A DNA stretch of 64,000 bases from the NCBI RefSeq assembly GCF_008329525.1, contig NZ_NPKQ01000009.1, positions 62,001 through 126,000 on the forward strand. Reading direction: 5' to 3'. Below are positions 18,413-27,642 of this stretch, one piece after another (position 1 is the first letter of the stretch; the number at the start of each line of letters is the position of its first letter). The notes beneath the pieces are model-generated. The model worked only from the letters and a program-made list of their open reading frames with translations, made no database searches and had not been told where the DNA came from. Position numbers and translations under genes: made by a program. The stretch comes from Tardiphaga sp. P9-11 (GTDB taxonomy: Bacteria; Pseudomonadota; Alphaproteobacteria; Rhizobiales; Xanthobacteraceae).

Positions 18413-19780
18413 ATGACCAGCGCGCCTGACTCCTCCGAAGCCGCCCTCGCCCTGAAGCCTCGCGCGACCTGGCGCGAGAGCCTGGCGGTTTATCTGCAGC
18501 CGCGCGTGCTGATTGTGCTGCTGCTCGGCCTGTCATCGGGCCTGCCGCTGGCGCTGTCCGGCTCGACGCTGCTGGTGTGGATGCGCGAATCCGGCGTCGA
18601 TCTCGGCACCATCGGGCTGTTCGCACTGGTCGGCACGCCCTACACGCTAAAATTCCTCTGGGCGCCGCTGGTCGACGCGCTGCATGTGCCGTTCTTTACG
18701 CGTCAATTCGGACGCCGCCGTGGCTGGTTGGTGTTTTCACAACTGTTGCTGATTGGTGCGATCCTGCTGCTGGCGCTGACCGATCCCGCGCGCTCGCCGC
18801 TGTTCGTGGCCCTTGGCGCACTGCTGGTGGCGGCGATGTCATCGACACAGGATATCGTTGTCGATGCGTTTCGTGTCGAGAGCCTGCCGGAAAGCGAACA
18901 GGCCGCCGGCATGGCGTCCTATGTGGCGGCCTATCGCATCGGCATGCTGATCTCGACGGCTGGTGTGTTGTTTCTGGTCAGCGCCTTCGAGAGCATCGGC
19001 ATCGCGCGCTCCACCGCATGGATGTGGGGCTATGTGGCGATGGCTGCGATGGTGCTGGTCGGCACGGTCACGGCGCTCGCCGCCACCGAGCCCGAGCAAT
19101 CCGCGCAAGCGGAAGCGGCCACGCGCGGCGAGAGCGCCTTCAATCGTGTACTGCAGGCAGCGATCGGCGCATTCTCCGAGTTTCTCACCCGCAAGGATGC
19201 CTGGGCCGCGCTGGCGTTTGTGGTGCTGTTCAAGTTCACCGATGCATTTTCCGGCACCATGACGGCGCCGTTCGTGATCGACCTCGGCTTCACCCGGAAC
19301 GACTATGCCGCCATCGTCAAAGGCGTTGGCCTCGCCGCCACACTGATCGGCGGCTTTGCCGGCGGCTTCGTCGCGCGGCGCTATTCGCTGGCGGCGAGCC
19401 TGTGGATAGGCGCCGTGCTGCAGGCGGTGTCCAATCTGGCGTTCTCGTGGCTGGCCATTGTCGGCGTCAATCAATGGGCACTGGCGCTGGCGATCTCCGT
19501 GGAGAATTTCACCAGCGCCATCGGCACGGTGATCTTCGTCGCCTATCTGTCGGCGCTCTGCAAAAATCCACTGCATACCGCCACGCAATATGCGCTGCTC
19601 ACGGCGCTGGCCGCTGTCGGGCGAACCTATCTGTCGGCAGGCGCAGGCTACGTGGCACAGGCCACGGGATGGCCGATCTTCTTCGCGATCAGCGTCATCG
19701 TCGCGGTGCCGAGCCTGATCCTGCTGGTCTGGCTGCAGCGCCGCGAGCATTTCAAAATGCTGGGGCCGGTGCGGGTCTAG
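18413..19780 (+). CDS. ampG: AmpG-like muropeptide MFS transporter
   Basis: A 455-residue major facilitator with about 12-14 hydrophobic segments. The N-terminal helix GLSSGLPLALSGSTLLVWM and the loop SSTQDIVVDAFRVE are characteristic of AmpG permeases, which import anhydromuropeptides released during peptidoglycan turnover into the cytoplasm. No beta-lactamase or amidase gene is adjacent. A related sugar or siderophore MFS cannot be ruled out, but the QDIVVDAFR loop favours AmpG. Confidence 0.83.
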   Translation: MTSAPDSSEAALALKPRATWRESLAVYLQPRVLIVLLLGLSSGLPLALSGSTLLVWMRESGVDLGTIGLFALVGTPYTLKFLWAPLVDALHVPFFTRQFGRRRGWLVFSQLLLIGAILLLALTDPARSPLFVALGALLVAAMSSTQDIVVDAFRVESLPESEQAAGMASYVAAYRIGMLISTAGVLFLVSAFESIGIARSTAWMWGYVAMAAMVLVGTVTALAATEPEQSAQAEAATRGESAFNRVLQAAIGAFSEFLTRKDAWAALAFVVLFKFTDAFSGTMTAPFVIDLGFTRNDYAAIVKGVGLAATLIGGFAGGFVARRYSLAASLWIGAVLQAVSNLAFSWLAIVGVNQWALALAISVENFTSAIGTVIFVAYLSALCKNPLHTATQYALLTALAAVGRTYLSAGAGYVAQATGWPIFFAISVIVAVPSLILLVWLQRREHFKMLGPVRV

Positions 19781-19791
19781 CCAAAGCGAAC

Positions 19792-20238
19792 TCAGTTCGG
19801 CTTCGATACCACACTCCACTTCGTGACCAGCGCTTCGCTCATCTGCCCGGCCTGTTCGGCGCAGGCGACCTCGGCAACCTTGAGCGCAACTTCCTTGCCG
19901 ACGAGTTTCTGCAACTGCGTGGCTTGCGCTTCGCTTGCCGCCACGATCTCGAAGGTCTCGGGGCCAGTTTCGAGATTACACAGTCCGGCCGGCGCCGGCA
20001 GGCGACGAGGCTCGCTGACCACTTGATACACATTGGTGCGCTTGCCCTTGGCGTCGCGGCTGCGCATGGCATTGAGCTGCCCGGTCAGCACGTCGCCGAT
20101 CTTCATCGTCTTCGGTGCCACGGGCGTCGCCGGCGGAGCCGGCGTTTCGGTCGCACCGCTGGCAGCCGTAGCAAACAGGCCGGCCGCACAAATCGCAGCG
20201 GCCCAGGTCGGCAAAGCCTTCAAGTCGTGTCGTGTCAT
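19792..20238 (-). CDS. Exported hypothetical protein
   Basis: The 148-residue protein starts MTRHDLKALPTWAAAICAAG and has a signal peptide ending near ATAASG. The mature part begins with a Pro/Ala-rich stretch, then MKIGDVLTGQLNAMRSRDAKG and a C-terminal domain with two cysteines (AGLCNLETGPETFEI and VACAEQAGQ). I do not recognise the family. GGAAGAG lies before the ATG at 20238. It follows recR in the same direction after 16 bp, so may be co-transcribed; it converges with the AmpG-like gene 11 bp away. Confidence 0.6.
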   Translation of the reverse strand: MTRHDLKALPTWAAAICAAGLFATAASGATETPAPPATPVAPKTMKIGDVLTGQLNAMRSRDAKGKRTNVYQVVSEPRRLPAPAGLCNLETGPETFEIVAASEAQATQLQKLVGKEVALKVAEVACAEQAGQMSEALVTKWSVVSKPN

Positions 20239-20254
20239 CAATGCTCTTCCAGTC

Positions 20255-20857
20255 CTAAAACAGCGTCCGCTGCCGCATCGCGGCCGACAGCGTGCCTTCG
20301 TCGAGATAATCGAGTTCACCGCCGACCGGCACGCCATGCGCCAGCCGCGTCACCTTCACATTGGCCTCCTGCAGGAGGTCGGTGATGTAATGTGCCGTGG
20401 TCTGCCCATCAACCGTCGCATTCAGCGCCAGGATGATTTCGCTTACCTCTGAATCATGTGCACGTGACACCAATGCGTCGATGGTCAGATCCTGCGGACC
20501 GACGCCGTCGAGCGGCGACAATGTCGCGCCGAGCACATGGTATTTTCCCGTCGTCGCATGCGCGCGTTCCAGCGCCCACAGATCGGCAACATCGGCGACC
20601 ACCACGATGGTCGAGGGATCGCGGCGCGGGTCCGTACAGATCGTGCAGGGATTCTGCGTGTCGATATTGCTGCAGACCTTGCAGACCTGGATCCGGTCGA
20701 TCGCCACCTGCAACGCACCAGCCAGCGGCGTCATCAGCGCCTCGCGCTTCTTGATCAGATGCAGCGCAGCACGCCGGGCCGAGCGCGGGCCAAGCCCGGG
20801 CAACCGCGCCAGCAGTTGAATCAGGCGTTCGATTTCCGGGCCAGCGGTGGACGCCAT
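20255..20857 (-). CDS. recR: Recombination mediator protein RecR
   Basis: A 200-residue protein: N-terminal helix-hairpin-helix ([15 protein letters not shown]), a four-cysteine zinc site (Cys59, Cys62, Cys71, Cys74), then the Toprim domain ([16 protein letters not shown]) and a C-terminal Walker-like segment. RecR acts with RecF/RecO to load RecA at gaps. It follows ybaB by one base, the usual dnaX-ybaB-recR order. Confidence 0.96.
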   Translation of the reverse strand: MASTAGPEIERLIQLLARLPGLGPRSARRAALHLIKKREALMTPLAGALQVAIDRIQVCKVCSNIDTQNPCTICTDPRRDPSTIVVVADVADLWALERAHATTGKYHVLGATLSPLDGVGPQDLTIDALVSRAHDSEVSEIILALNATVDGQTTAHYITDLLQEANVKVTRLAHGVPVGGELDYLDEGTLSAAMRQRTLF

Positions 20858-20858
20858 C

Positions 20859-21179
20859 TCAGGTGAGGCCCATCCCCGGTGGCAGGCCGAGGCCGCCGGT
20901 CAGCGCCTGCATCTTCTCCTGCATCGCGGCTTCCGCCTTGCGGCGCGCATCGCCCAGTGCTGTGACCAGCAGATCTTCCAGTATCTCGACTTCATCGGCC
21001 TTCACCAGCGACGGATCGATCTTCACGGCCTTCACTTCGGTCTTCGCTGTCATCCGCACCGACACGAGGCCGCCACCGGAAATGCCTTCGACCTCGACAT
21101 GGTCGAGCTCGTCCTGCATCGCCTTCATCTTCGATTGCAGCTGCGCTGCCTGTTTCATCATGCCGAGAAAATCAGCCAT
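20859..21179 (-). CDS. YbaB/EbfC family nucleoid-associated protein
   Basis: A 106-residue protein starting [20 protein letters not shown], with a long N-terminal helix, a central beta sheet ([17 protein letters not shown]) and a C-terminal helix. The family binds DNA as a dimer with tweezer-like helices. It lies between dnaX and recR, 21 bp after the former. Confidence 0.94.
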   Translation of the reverse strand: MADFLGMMKQAAQLQSKMKAMQDELDHVEVEGISGGGLVSVRMTAKTEVKAVKIDPSLVKADEVEILEDLLVTALGDARRKAEAAMQEKMQALTGGLGLPPGMGLT

Positions 21180-21200
21180 GAGTTATCCTTCGCAGTTCGA

Positions 21201-23093
21201 TTAATCGTCGTCGTTGAGACCGTCGGTCGCGTCATCGTTGATCAGGTCGCTATCGCTCCCGTTGAAATCCGGCGGCTCGGGGGCGATGACACGAACCTCG
21301 ACTTTCGCACGCGGAAACCGTGCCAGCACTTCCTTGACCCGCGGATCGGCTTCCGCCGTGCGCTGCCGCTCGTTCTTCTGCTCGAGCTCCTGATCGCGCA
21401 ACGTCGGCTGTCCCTGCTCGTTGGACACGATCACGGCCCAGCGGCGACCGGTCCACTGTTCGAGCTTGCGCGACAGATCGTTGATCAGCGTGCGCGACGC
21501 CGTGCGCTCCATCGCCAGCTCAAGCCGCCCGTCCTCGATCTTGATCAGGCGCACATCAGCTTCGAGTGCTCCGCGCACCATCAGGTCGCGTTTCTCGCCG
21601 GCCAAAGCCACCAGCTCAGGGAATGTCGAAATCTTCAGCACCGCTGCAGGCGGCGCGTCTGCCATGCCGACTTGCGGCCGCGGCGATGGTTCTGCGCTGC
21701 CACGCTGCATGGTCGGACCACGCGATGCGCCCGCTGACATCGTCGGCATCGTTGACGGCATTTGAGCCGACGGCAAGGGCGCCGACATAGCAGTTGAAGC
21801 ATTGGCAGACGATGGCGCCGCGCGGCCGCCACCATTGCCAGAGATCATCGGCGACGAACCGCCATTCTGATCGAGCATCCGGATCGCTTCATCCGGCGTC
21901 GGCAGATCTGCGACATAAGCGATGCGCACCAGCACCATTTCGGCAGCGGCGGCGGGACGCGTCGCGCCTTGCACTTCGGTGATGCCCTTGAGCAGCATCT
22001 GCCACATCCGCGACAGCACGCGCATCGACAGTTTCGAGGCAAAATCCCTCGCGCGCAGCCGCTCGGTCTCACCGAATGCCACATTGTCGGCGGTCGCCGG
22101 CACGATCTTCACACGGGTGACAAAATTGACGAATTCAGCAAGGTCACTCAGCACCACGATCGGATCGGCGCCGACGTCGTATTGCTCGCGAAACTCTTTA
22201 AACGCGCTGGCGATGTCACCACGCGCCAGCGAATCGAACAGATCGATGACACGGGTGCGATCGGCGAGGCCGAGCATCTGCCGGACCGCATCGGCGCGCA
22301 CGGTACCCGCGGCATGGGCGATGGCCTGATCGAACAGGGACAGCGAATCGCGCACCGAGCCTTCGGCCGCGCGCGCGATGATGCCCAGCGCTTCCGGCTC
22401 GACCTCGACATTCTCTTTGCCGGCAATGTTCGACAGATGGCTCATCAGCACGTCGGCATCGACGCGGCGCAGATCGAAGCGCTGGCAGCGCGACAGCACC
22501 GTCACCGGGACTTTCCGAATTTCAGTGGTGGCGAACACGAATTTGGCGTGTTCCGGCGGCTCTTCCAGTGTCTTCAGGAACGCGTTGAAGGCGGCGGTCG
22601 ACAGCATGTGGACTTCGTCGATGATGTAGACCTTGTAGCGCGCGCTGGACGGCGCATAGCGCACGCTGTCATTGATCTGGCGGACATCGTCGACACCGGT
22701 ATGCGACGCGGCATCCATCTCGAGGATGTCGATATGCCGGCTTTCCATGATCGCCTGGCAATGGATGCCGGGCGTCGGCATATGGATGGTCGGGCCTTTG
22801 ACCGAGCCATCGGCCATTTCATAATTCAGCGCGCGCGCCAGAATGCGCGCCGTCGTCGTCTTGCCGACACCGCGGACACCGGTAAGGATCCAGGCCTGCG
22901 GAATGCGGCCGGTCTCGAATGCATTGGAAACGGTGCGGACCAGCGCGTCCTGGCCGATCAGATCGTCGAAACTGCCGGGACGGTATTTGCGCGCGAGCAC
23001 GCGATAGGGCGTTGCAGCGGCCGGAGGCGGGGCAGCGCCCATATCGAAACCGCTCTGGTGATCATCGGGAGGGGACGTGCCAGCGTCGGTCAT
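21201..23093 (-). CDS. dnaX: DNA polymerase III subunits gamma and tau
   Basis: A 630-residue clamp-loader subunit. AAA+ motifs are present: Walker A GVRGVGKT (72-79), Walker B IIDEVH (about 157-162), sensor 1 FATTEI, and the SRC motif LSRCQRF with the arginine finger. The zinc-binding module that normally has four cysteines contains only Cys112 here (MPTPGIHCQAIMES), so zinc is probably not bound. The C-terminal tau region (from about 400) has a Ser/Ala/Met-rich linker. ATG at 23093 is chosen because the upstream frame lacks family similarity. Confidence 0.95.
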   Translation of the reverse strand: MTDAGTSPPDDHQSGFDMGAAPPPAAATPYRVLARKYRPGSFDDLIGQDALVRTVSNAFETGRIPQAWILTGVRGVGKTTTARILARALNYEMADGSVKGPTIHMPTPGIHCQAIMESRHIDILEMDAASHTGVDDVRQINDSVRYAPSSARYKVYIIDEVHMLSTAAFNAFLKTLEEPPEHAKFVFATTEIRKVPVTVLSRCQRFDLRRVDADVLMSHLSNIAGKENVEVEPEALGIIARAAEGSVRDSLSLFDQAIAHAAGTVRADAVRQMLGLADRTRVIDLFDSLARGDIASAFKEFREQYDVGADPIVVLSDLAEFVNFVTRVKIVPATADNVAFGETERLRARDFASKLSMRVLSRMWQMLLKGITEVQGATRPAAAAEMVLVRIAYVADLPTPDEAIRMLDQNGGSSPMISGNGGGRAAPSSANASTAMSAPLPSAQMPSTMPTMSAGASRGPTMQRGSAEPSPRPQVGMADAPPAAVLKISTFPELVALAGEKRDLMVRGALEADVRLIKIEDGRLELAMERTASRTLINDLSRKLEQWTGRRWAVIVSNEQGQPTLRDQELEQKNERQRTAEADPRVKEVLARFPRAKVEVRVIAPEPPDFNGSDSDLINDDATDGLNDDD

Positions 23094-23246
23094 CGAGGAA
23101 TCCGCAATGTGTTGTCTCGTAAAGCCGGCTTGCGGAACATCTGGCGCATCTTTGGCAGACCACGCACTGGTTCCTGCCTTCGAGGCCGCCTGTCCTCCGA
23201 GCAACGACCCCTGTGCAGGGCGCTGAATTTGCTCGATAAAACAAGT

Positions 23247-23343
23247 AGGAGACTGACGAGCGACCCGATCCGGATCTCGTTAGGGCTGCTTCCTTCCGGA
23301 CCTGACCCGATTGGCGAGTGGCTCGTCCACCGCCAATCTCCCG
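23247..23343 (-). ncRNA. ffs: Signal recognition particle 4.5S RNA
   Basis: The minus strand carries the invariant SRP domain, in two pieces GGTCAGGTCC and GGAAGGAAGCAGCC, which contains the Ffh-binding GGAA tetraloop. The 5' arm (GGGAGATTG, then GACGAGC) pairs with the 3' arm (GCTCGTC, then CAGTCTCC), giving a hairpin of about 97 nt. Placement just upstream of dnaX on the same strand is common in alphaproteobacteria. The exact ends are estimated from pairing. The rest of the gap 23094-23521 shows no other gene. Confidence 0.9.
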
Positions 23344-23521
23344 ATGCTTATTTGGGGCCAAAATGGTCGGAAAGCAAGCGCGGCGCGTGTCGCAAGTCCG
23401 CCGCAAGATTTGCGCAACAAAGTCGCAAGAAAACGTGGTTCAAACAGGCAAAAGCAGCCATGACGGGAGTTGTCTGCGCTGCCGCTTCCTGCGACGCTGC
23501 GCGCCTTCATTGAGAGTCCGA

Positions 23522-23944
23522 ATGCCCCCCTCAGATTCCTGGTCACTGCACGAGCAGCTGCAACAAGACACCATCGACATCGGCGACCTGCCCCTCAGTC
23601 GCGTGCTGGTGGTGAAAGACGCGCACTACCCCTGGCTGATGCTAGTGCCGCGCCGTGCCGACATTACCGAGATTATCGATCTCGACGAGGTCGCGCAGAG
23701 CCAGTTGATGACCGAGATCAACCGCGTCGGCCGCGCGCTCAAGGACATCACCAAATGCGACAAGCTCAATGTCGCAGCGCTCGGCAATATGGTGCCGCAG
23801 CTTCATGTCCACGTCATCGCGCGCCGCAAGACCGATGCTGCCTGGCCGCGGCCGATCTGGGGCGTAATGCCGCCACTCGCCCATGACGCCGCCGAAGTGC
23901 AGCGCTTCATCTCAGAGCTCCGCCGCAAGATCTGGCTCGGTTGA
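23522..23944 (+). CDS. HIT domain-containing protein
   Basis: A 140-residue protein with the histidine-triad region NMVPQLHVHVIARR; the first histidine of the canonical HxHxH is replaced by Gln (QLHVH), while the catalytic middle pair is kept. HIT proteins hydrolyse or transfer nucleotidyl groups; the substrate is unknown. ATG at 23522 has GAGAG upstream. The stop lies 5 bp before the nudC ATG, so the two nucleotide hydrolases are probably co-expressed. Confidence 0.85.
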   Translation: MPPSDSWSLHEQLQQDTIDIGDLPLSRVLVVKDAHYPWLMLVPRRADITEIIDLDEVAQSQLMTEINRVGRALKDITKCDKLNVAALGNMVPQLHVHVIARRKTDAAWPRPIWGVMPPLAHDAAEVQRFISELRRKIWLG

Positions 23945-23949
23945 CCATC

Positions 23950-24882
23950 ATGACAAGCACCATGTTTCCGCTCGGCCATCCGGCCTTCATCTCCAACGTG
24001 CTCGATCGCGCTGCGCATCTACGCTTCAGCGACGAAAAACTGTTCGCGCTGGAAAACAAAAGTTCCTCGCGCGCTTACGTCATCTACCGCGACTCACTGG
24101 TGATGAAGAAGGAAGGCGACAGCCAGCGCGCGCTGCTGACCATCGACGAAGCGCTGAAATTCGGCGCCAATCCCGGCACGATTTTTCTTGGCCTGCGTGA
24201 TGGCGATGCCGTGTTCGGCATGGGTATCGGTGCGCCGGCGGTCGAGAAGTTACTGACGCGCGACGATGTCGTCGTCTCCGAATTGCGCGGCATGGCGATG
24301 CAGGGCGTGGTGCCGCCGGACCAGCTATCGGCAATCGCACAGGCAAAGTCGCTGGTGTCGTGGCATCAGCGCCATGCCTTCTGCGCCAATTGCGGCACCA
24401 AATCAGGAATGGCCGAAGGCGGCTGGAAACGTGTCTGCCCGAGCTGCAAGACCGAGCATTTTCCGCGCACCGACCCCGTCGTCATCATGCTGGTGGAGAA
24501 GGGCGACAAGTGCCTGCTGGGCCGCCAGAAGCAGTTCGCGCCGGGCATGTATTCGTGCCTCGCCGGTTTCGTCGAAGCGGCCGAGACTATCGAAGACGCC
24601 GTGAAGCGCGAGATCTTCGAGGAATCCGGCATCCGCTGCACCGACGTCACCTATTATATGACGCAGCCCTGGCCCTATCCGTCATCCCTGATGATCGGTT
24701 GCTCGGCCCGCGCCATCAGCGACGAGATTACCGTCGACAAAATGGAACTTGAGGACGCCCGGTGGTTTGACCGTGACGAGGCGATGCTGATGTGGAAACG
24801 CGAACACCCCGACGGGCTCGCGGGACCGCATCCATTCGCCATCGCGCATCATCTGCTCGGTCGCTGGCTGCATCCCGACTAA
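23950..24882 (+). CDS. nudC: NAD(+) diphosphatase NudC
   Basis: A 310-residue Nudix hydrolase. A four-cysteine zinc site (CANC...CPSC, about residues 142-164) precedes the Nudix box (GFVEAAETIEDAVKREIFEE). The downstream TQPWPYPSS matches the SQPWPFPxS signature of NAD(H)-specific enzymes. It would hydrolyse NAD(H) to NMN(H) and AMP, and the family also removes NAD caps from RNA. A TTG at 23941 overlapping the HIT stop is an alternative start. Confidence 0.92.
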   Translation: MTSTMFPLGHPAFISNVLDRAAHLRFSDEKLFALENKSSSRAYVIYRDSLVMKKEGDSQRALLTIDEALKFGANPGTIFLGLRDGDAVFGMGIGAPAVEKLLTRDDVVVSELRGMAMQGVVPPDQLSAIAQAKSLVSWHQRHAFCANCGTKSGMAEGGWKRVCPSCKTEHFPRTDPVVIMLVEKGDKCLLGRQKQFAPGMYSCLAGFVEAAETIEDAVKREIFEESGIRCTDVTYYMTQPWPYPSSLMIGCSARAISDEITVDKMELEDARWFDRDEAMLMWKREHPDGLAGPHPFAIAHHLLGRWLHPD

Positions 24883-24906
24883 GCCTGACCACACGGGGAA
24901 TCCTTC

Positions 24907-25839
24907 ATGAGTGCCAAGCCTGTCCACGTATTGTGTATCGGCCTGCCGGTTCGCGACCTGACCTTTGCCGTCGAATCCGTCCCCGGGCGTGGCCAGAAAT
25001 TCCCTTCCCAGCGGTTCGCCCAGATCATCGGCGGAAATGCGCTCAACGCTGCCATCGGCGTCAGCCGGCTGGGTGGCCGGGCATCGATGACCGGGCCGAT
25101 GGGCGACAAGAACGAGACCGCCGACCAGTTTCTGTTCGACGATCTCGCCAGGGAAGGCATCGACTCCGCGCATCTGGTGCATATGCCGGGACTAGTGACA
25201 CCGATATCGGCCGTCATGATCGACCCTTCGGGCGAACGCACCATCGTGACCTTTCGCGATCCCGAGCTCTGGAAAGTGAAGCTGCCCGATCACGACCTGC
25301 TGCTGAAAGACTGCGACGCCATTCTGGTCGAGAGCCGCTGCGCGGGCTTTGCCACCGAGCTTTGCATCGAGGCACGTCATCGCGGCATTCCCGTCGTCGT
25401 CGACATCGACAGCACGCTGTCGCAGCGCGAGGGCCTGCTGACCGCTTCCTCGCACCTGATCTTCTCGGACGACGCGCTGCAATCGACCGCCGGCATCACC
25501 GACAATCTCAAGGCGCTGCAGAAGATGGCAACGCTGACCTCGTCCTTCCTCGCCGTCACCCGCGGCCCCCGCGGCACCCTGTGGCTCGACGAGCAGGGAC
25601 ATCCGAAAGAAACCCCCGCCTTCCCCGTTCACACCGTGGACACGCTCGGCGCCGGCGACATTTTCCATGGCGCCTTCGCGCTGGAGTTCGCGGGCGGCAA
25701 GCCGGTACCGGAGGCGCTGCGCTTCGCGTCCGCCGCCGCGGCCCTGAAATGCACCCGCTATGGCGGTGCTTTCGCCTGCCCGCAACGTGCTGAAGTCGAA
25801 CAGCTTTTGAGGGAATCCAGGGTCGGCGCCCTTAGCTGA
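24907..25839 (+). CDS. PfkB family carbohydrate/nucleoside kinase
   Basis: A 310-residue ribokinase-fold protein: N-terminal GxG-type substrate region IIGGNALNAAIGVSRLGG and C-terminal PfkB signature DTLGAGDIFHGAFA with the catalytic Asp. The substrate cannot be told; ribokinase-like sugar kinases and sulfofructose kinases share this pattern. It follows nudC by 24 bp and precedes an Lrp regulator by 78 bp. Confidence 0.85.
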   Translation: MSAKPVHVLCIGLPVRDLTFAVESVPGRGQKFPSQRFAQIIGGNALNAAIGVSRLGGRASMTGPMGDKNETADQFLFDDLAREGIDSAHLVHMPGLVTPISAVMIDPSGERTIVTFRDPELWKVKLPDHDLLLKDCDAILVESRCAGFATELCIEARHRGIPVVVDIDSTLSQREGLLTASSHLIFSDDALQSTAGITDNLKALQKMATLTSSFLAVTRGPRGTLWLDEQGHPKETPAFPVHTVDTLGAGDIFHGAFALEFAGGKPVPEALRFASAAAALKCTRYGGAFACPQRAEVEQLLRESRVGALS

Positions 25840-25862
25840 GGCGGCACAGGGCTTGCTTTGGA

Positions 25863-25913
25863 AGAATGTTCTATATATGAGGTTCATCTACCCCATAATT
25901 AGAACAAAGTTCT
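25863..25913. promoter_or_regulatory. Paired AGAA/TTCT dyads upstream of Lrp gene
   Basis: AGAA-TG-TTCT (25863-25872) and the perfect palindrome AGAAC-AAA-GTTCT (25901-25913) lie 38 bp apart in an AT-rich stretch, the second only 4 bp before the ATG. Lrp/AsnC regulators commonly control their own genes from such paired dyads. Autoregulation is inferred. Confidence 0.5.
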
Positions 25914-25917
25914 TCCC

Positions 25918-26427
25918 ATGACCGATGTCGCCGACCAGCCCCTTGAATCCACCCGCCGCCTCGATGCGATTGATCGCAAGATCCTGACCGTCCTGCAGGA
26001 AGATGCCTCGCTGTCGGTAGCCGAGATCGGCGACCGCGTGGGGCTTTCGTCGACACCGTGCTGGAAGCGCATCCAGCGCCTCGAGGCCGACGGCGTGATC
26101 CTCCGCCGGGTGGCGCTGGTCGATCAGAACAAGATCGGCCTGGGCATCTCGGTGTTCGTCTCCGTGGAAAGCGGCGACCATTCCGATGTCTGGCTGAAGA
26201 AATTCGCCGACGCCGTCAGCGCGATGCCCGAAGTCATGGAATTCTACCGGATGGCCGGCGACGTCGACTACATGCTGCGCGTCGTGGTCGCGGACATGCA
26301 GAGCTATGACGTCTTCTACAAGAAACTGATCAGCGCCGTGGCCCTGAAGAACGTCACCTCCCGCTTCGCCATGGAGAAGATCAAGTCGGTCACGGCGCTG
26401 CCGGTGCCGCCCATGCCGGCTGCCTGA
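25918..26427 (+). CDS. Lrp/AsnC family transcriptional regulator
   Basis: A 169-residue regulator with an N-terminal winged HTH (LDAIDRKILTVLQEDA, then VAEIGDRVGLSSTPCWKRI) and a C-terminal RAM ligand-binding/oligomerisation domain (FYRMAGDVDYMLRVVVADM). The SSTPCWKR recognition helix is typical of Lrp proper. Ligand is probably an amino acid. Two dyads precede the start. A strong hairpin follows the stop after 9 bp. Confidence 0.92.
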   Translation: MTDVADQPLESTRRLDAIDRKILTVLQEDASLSVAEIGDRVGLSSTPCWKRIQRLEADGVILRRVALVDQNKIGLGISVFVSVESGDHSDVWLKKFADAVSAMPEVMEFYRMAGDVDYMLRVVVADMQSYDVFYKKLISAVALKNVTSRFAMEKIKSVTALPVPPMPAA

Positions 26428-26436
26428 GCAGGATAT

Positions 26437-26487
26437 TGTCGTCGCCCGGCCTTGCGCGCAATTGTGCGCTTGGACCGGGCGATGACA
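26437..26487. repeat. Long palindrome after the Lrp gene
   Basis: TGTCGTCGCCCGG pairs with CCGGGCGATGACA with one G/T wobble; an inner near-palindrome GCGCGCAATTGTGCGC extends the stem. The outer arm matches the CGCCCGG...CCGGGCGATGACA end of the MITE-like elements at 17.8 and 18.3 kb, so it is probably a reduced relative. It could also end transcription of the Lrp gene, but has no T-run. Confidence 0.55.
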
Positions 26488-26535
26488 GGTAAAAGGGAAA
26501 AATTGATCATCCCTATCGATTGAAATGACAATAAC

Positions 26536-26556
26536 GATCAATTAGATTTATTGATC
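26536..26556. promoter_or_regulatory. LysR-type operator candidate before yeiH-like gene
   Basis: GATCAAT and ATTGATC form a perfect inverted repeat with a 7-bp AT-rich spacer, containing the T-N11-A pattern used by LysR regulators. It lies 39 bp before the exporter ATG. A partial match (ATTGATC, 26502-26508) occurs upstream. Binding by the LysR protein encoded two genes downstream is inferred. Confidence 0.5.
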
Positions 26557-26594
26557 AAACGGCATGAGGATGTGGCCAAACCGGAGTTTGGCCC

Positions 26595-27632
26595 ATGACC
26601 GTTCTTGCCCAAGATGCGAACCGCACCGGCCCGCTTGCTGCGCGCAGCTTGCCACTTCTGCCCGGATTGGCCCTCACTGTCGCAATCGCCGGCGCCGCAT
26701 TCGCTTTGCGTGAGATCCCCTACGTCGGCTTCGCCAGTCCGATGATCCTGGCAATCGGCATCGGTATCGCGATCCAGAACACGTCCGGCACGCCGGCAGC
26801 AGCCAAAGCCGGCATCACCTTCTCCATGCGCAGCATCCTGCGCTTCGCCATCATCCTGCTCGGCCTGCAGCTCACCGCGGCGCAATTGCTGGAGGTTGGC
26901 GCCGTCGGCTTTGCGGTGATCGCTGCGACGCTCGTTGCAACCTTCGTCTTCACCACGTGGCTTGGCCGCGCGATGGGTATCGACCGCAGACTGGTCGAAC
27001 TGATCGCCGCCGGCACATCGATCTGCGGCGCCTCCGCCGTGATCGCAACCAACACCGTGACCCGCGCGCCCGATGAGGATGTCGCCTACGCGGTCGCTTG
27101 CGTCACCATCTTTGGCTCGATCGCCATGTTCGTCTATCCGCTACTCAGTAACGTGCTGCAGCTCGACCCGCATCATTTCGGGCTGTGGGCCGGCGCATCG
27201 ATCCACGAGATCGCGCAGGTCGTCGCCGCCACCTTCCAGCAGAGCCGCGACGCCGGCGAATTCGGCACCGTCGCGAAACTCGCGCGCGTGATGATGCTGG
27301 CACCGGTGGTGATCACACTTGGCCTGCTGGCGACACGGCGCGCACGTGGCATCAGCGCGGAATCCGGCAACGCCAAGGTGCCGATCCCGTGGTTCGCCTT
27401 CGGCTTCGTGGCGATGGTGATCCTGAATAGCCTCGTTGACGTGCCGCATGCAGCTATGAGCGTGATCATCCCGATCACGACCTTCCTGCTGACCATGGCG
27501 CTCGCTGCAATGGGGCTGGAAACCAATATCCAGAAGCTCCGCGCCAAGGGCCTGCGCCCGCTGCTGCTCGGCGCCGCAGCCTTCCTGTTCATTGCCAGCT
27601 TCAGCCTTGCGCTGGTCACACTGACTACCTGA
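26595..27632 (+). CDS. YeiH family (UPF0324) putative sulfate exporter
   Basis: A 345-residue membrane protein with about ten hydrophobic segments. The motif [14 protein letters not shown] and the region [11 protein letters not shown] are typical of the UPF0324/YeiH group, often annotated as putative sulfate exporters. The next gene is a LysR regulator, the usual partner in this family. Length is normal. The function as an exporter is family-level annotation, not proven by sequence. Confidence 0.87.
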   Translation: MTVLAQDANRTGPLAARSLPLLPGLALTVAIAGAAFALREIPYVGFASPMILAIGIGIAIQNTSGTPAAAKAGITFSMRSILRFAIILLGLQLTAAQLLEVGAVGFAVIAATLVATFVFTTWLGRAMGIDRRLVELIAAGTSICGASAVIATNTVTRAPDEDVAYAVACVTIFGSIAMFVYPLLSNVLQLDPHHFGLWAGASIHEIAQVVAATFQQSRDAGEFGTVAKLARVMMLAPVVITLGLLATRRARGISAESGNAKVPIPWFAFGFVAMVILNSLVDVPHAAMSVIIPITTFLLTMALAAMGLETNIQKLRAKGLRPLLLGAAAFLFIASFSLALVTLTT

Positions 27633-27642
27633 CGGAGATCAT

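Noticed and set aside
21969-23513. 514-codon plus-strand frame across dnaX and ffs
   Set aside because: It runs antisense through dnaX and the SRP RNA gene and lacks any recognisable motif.
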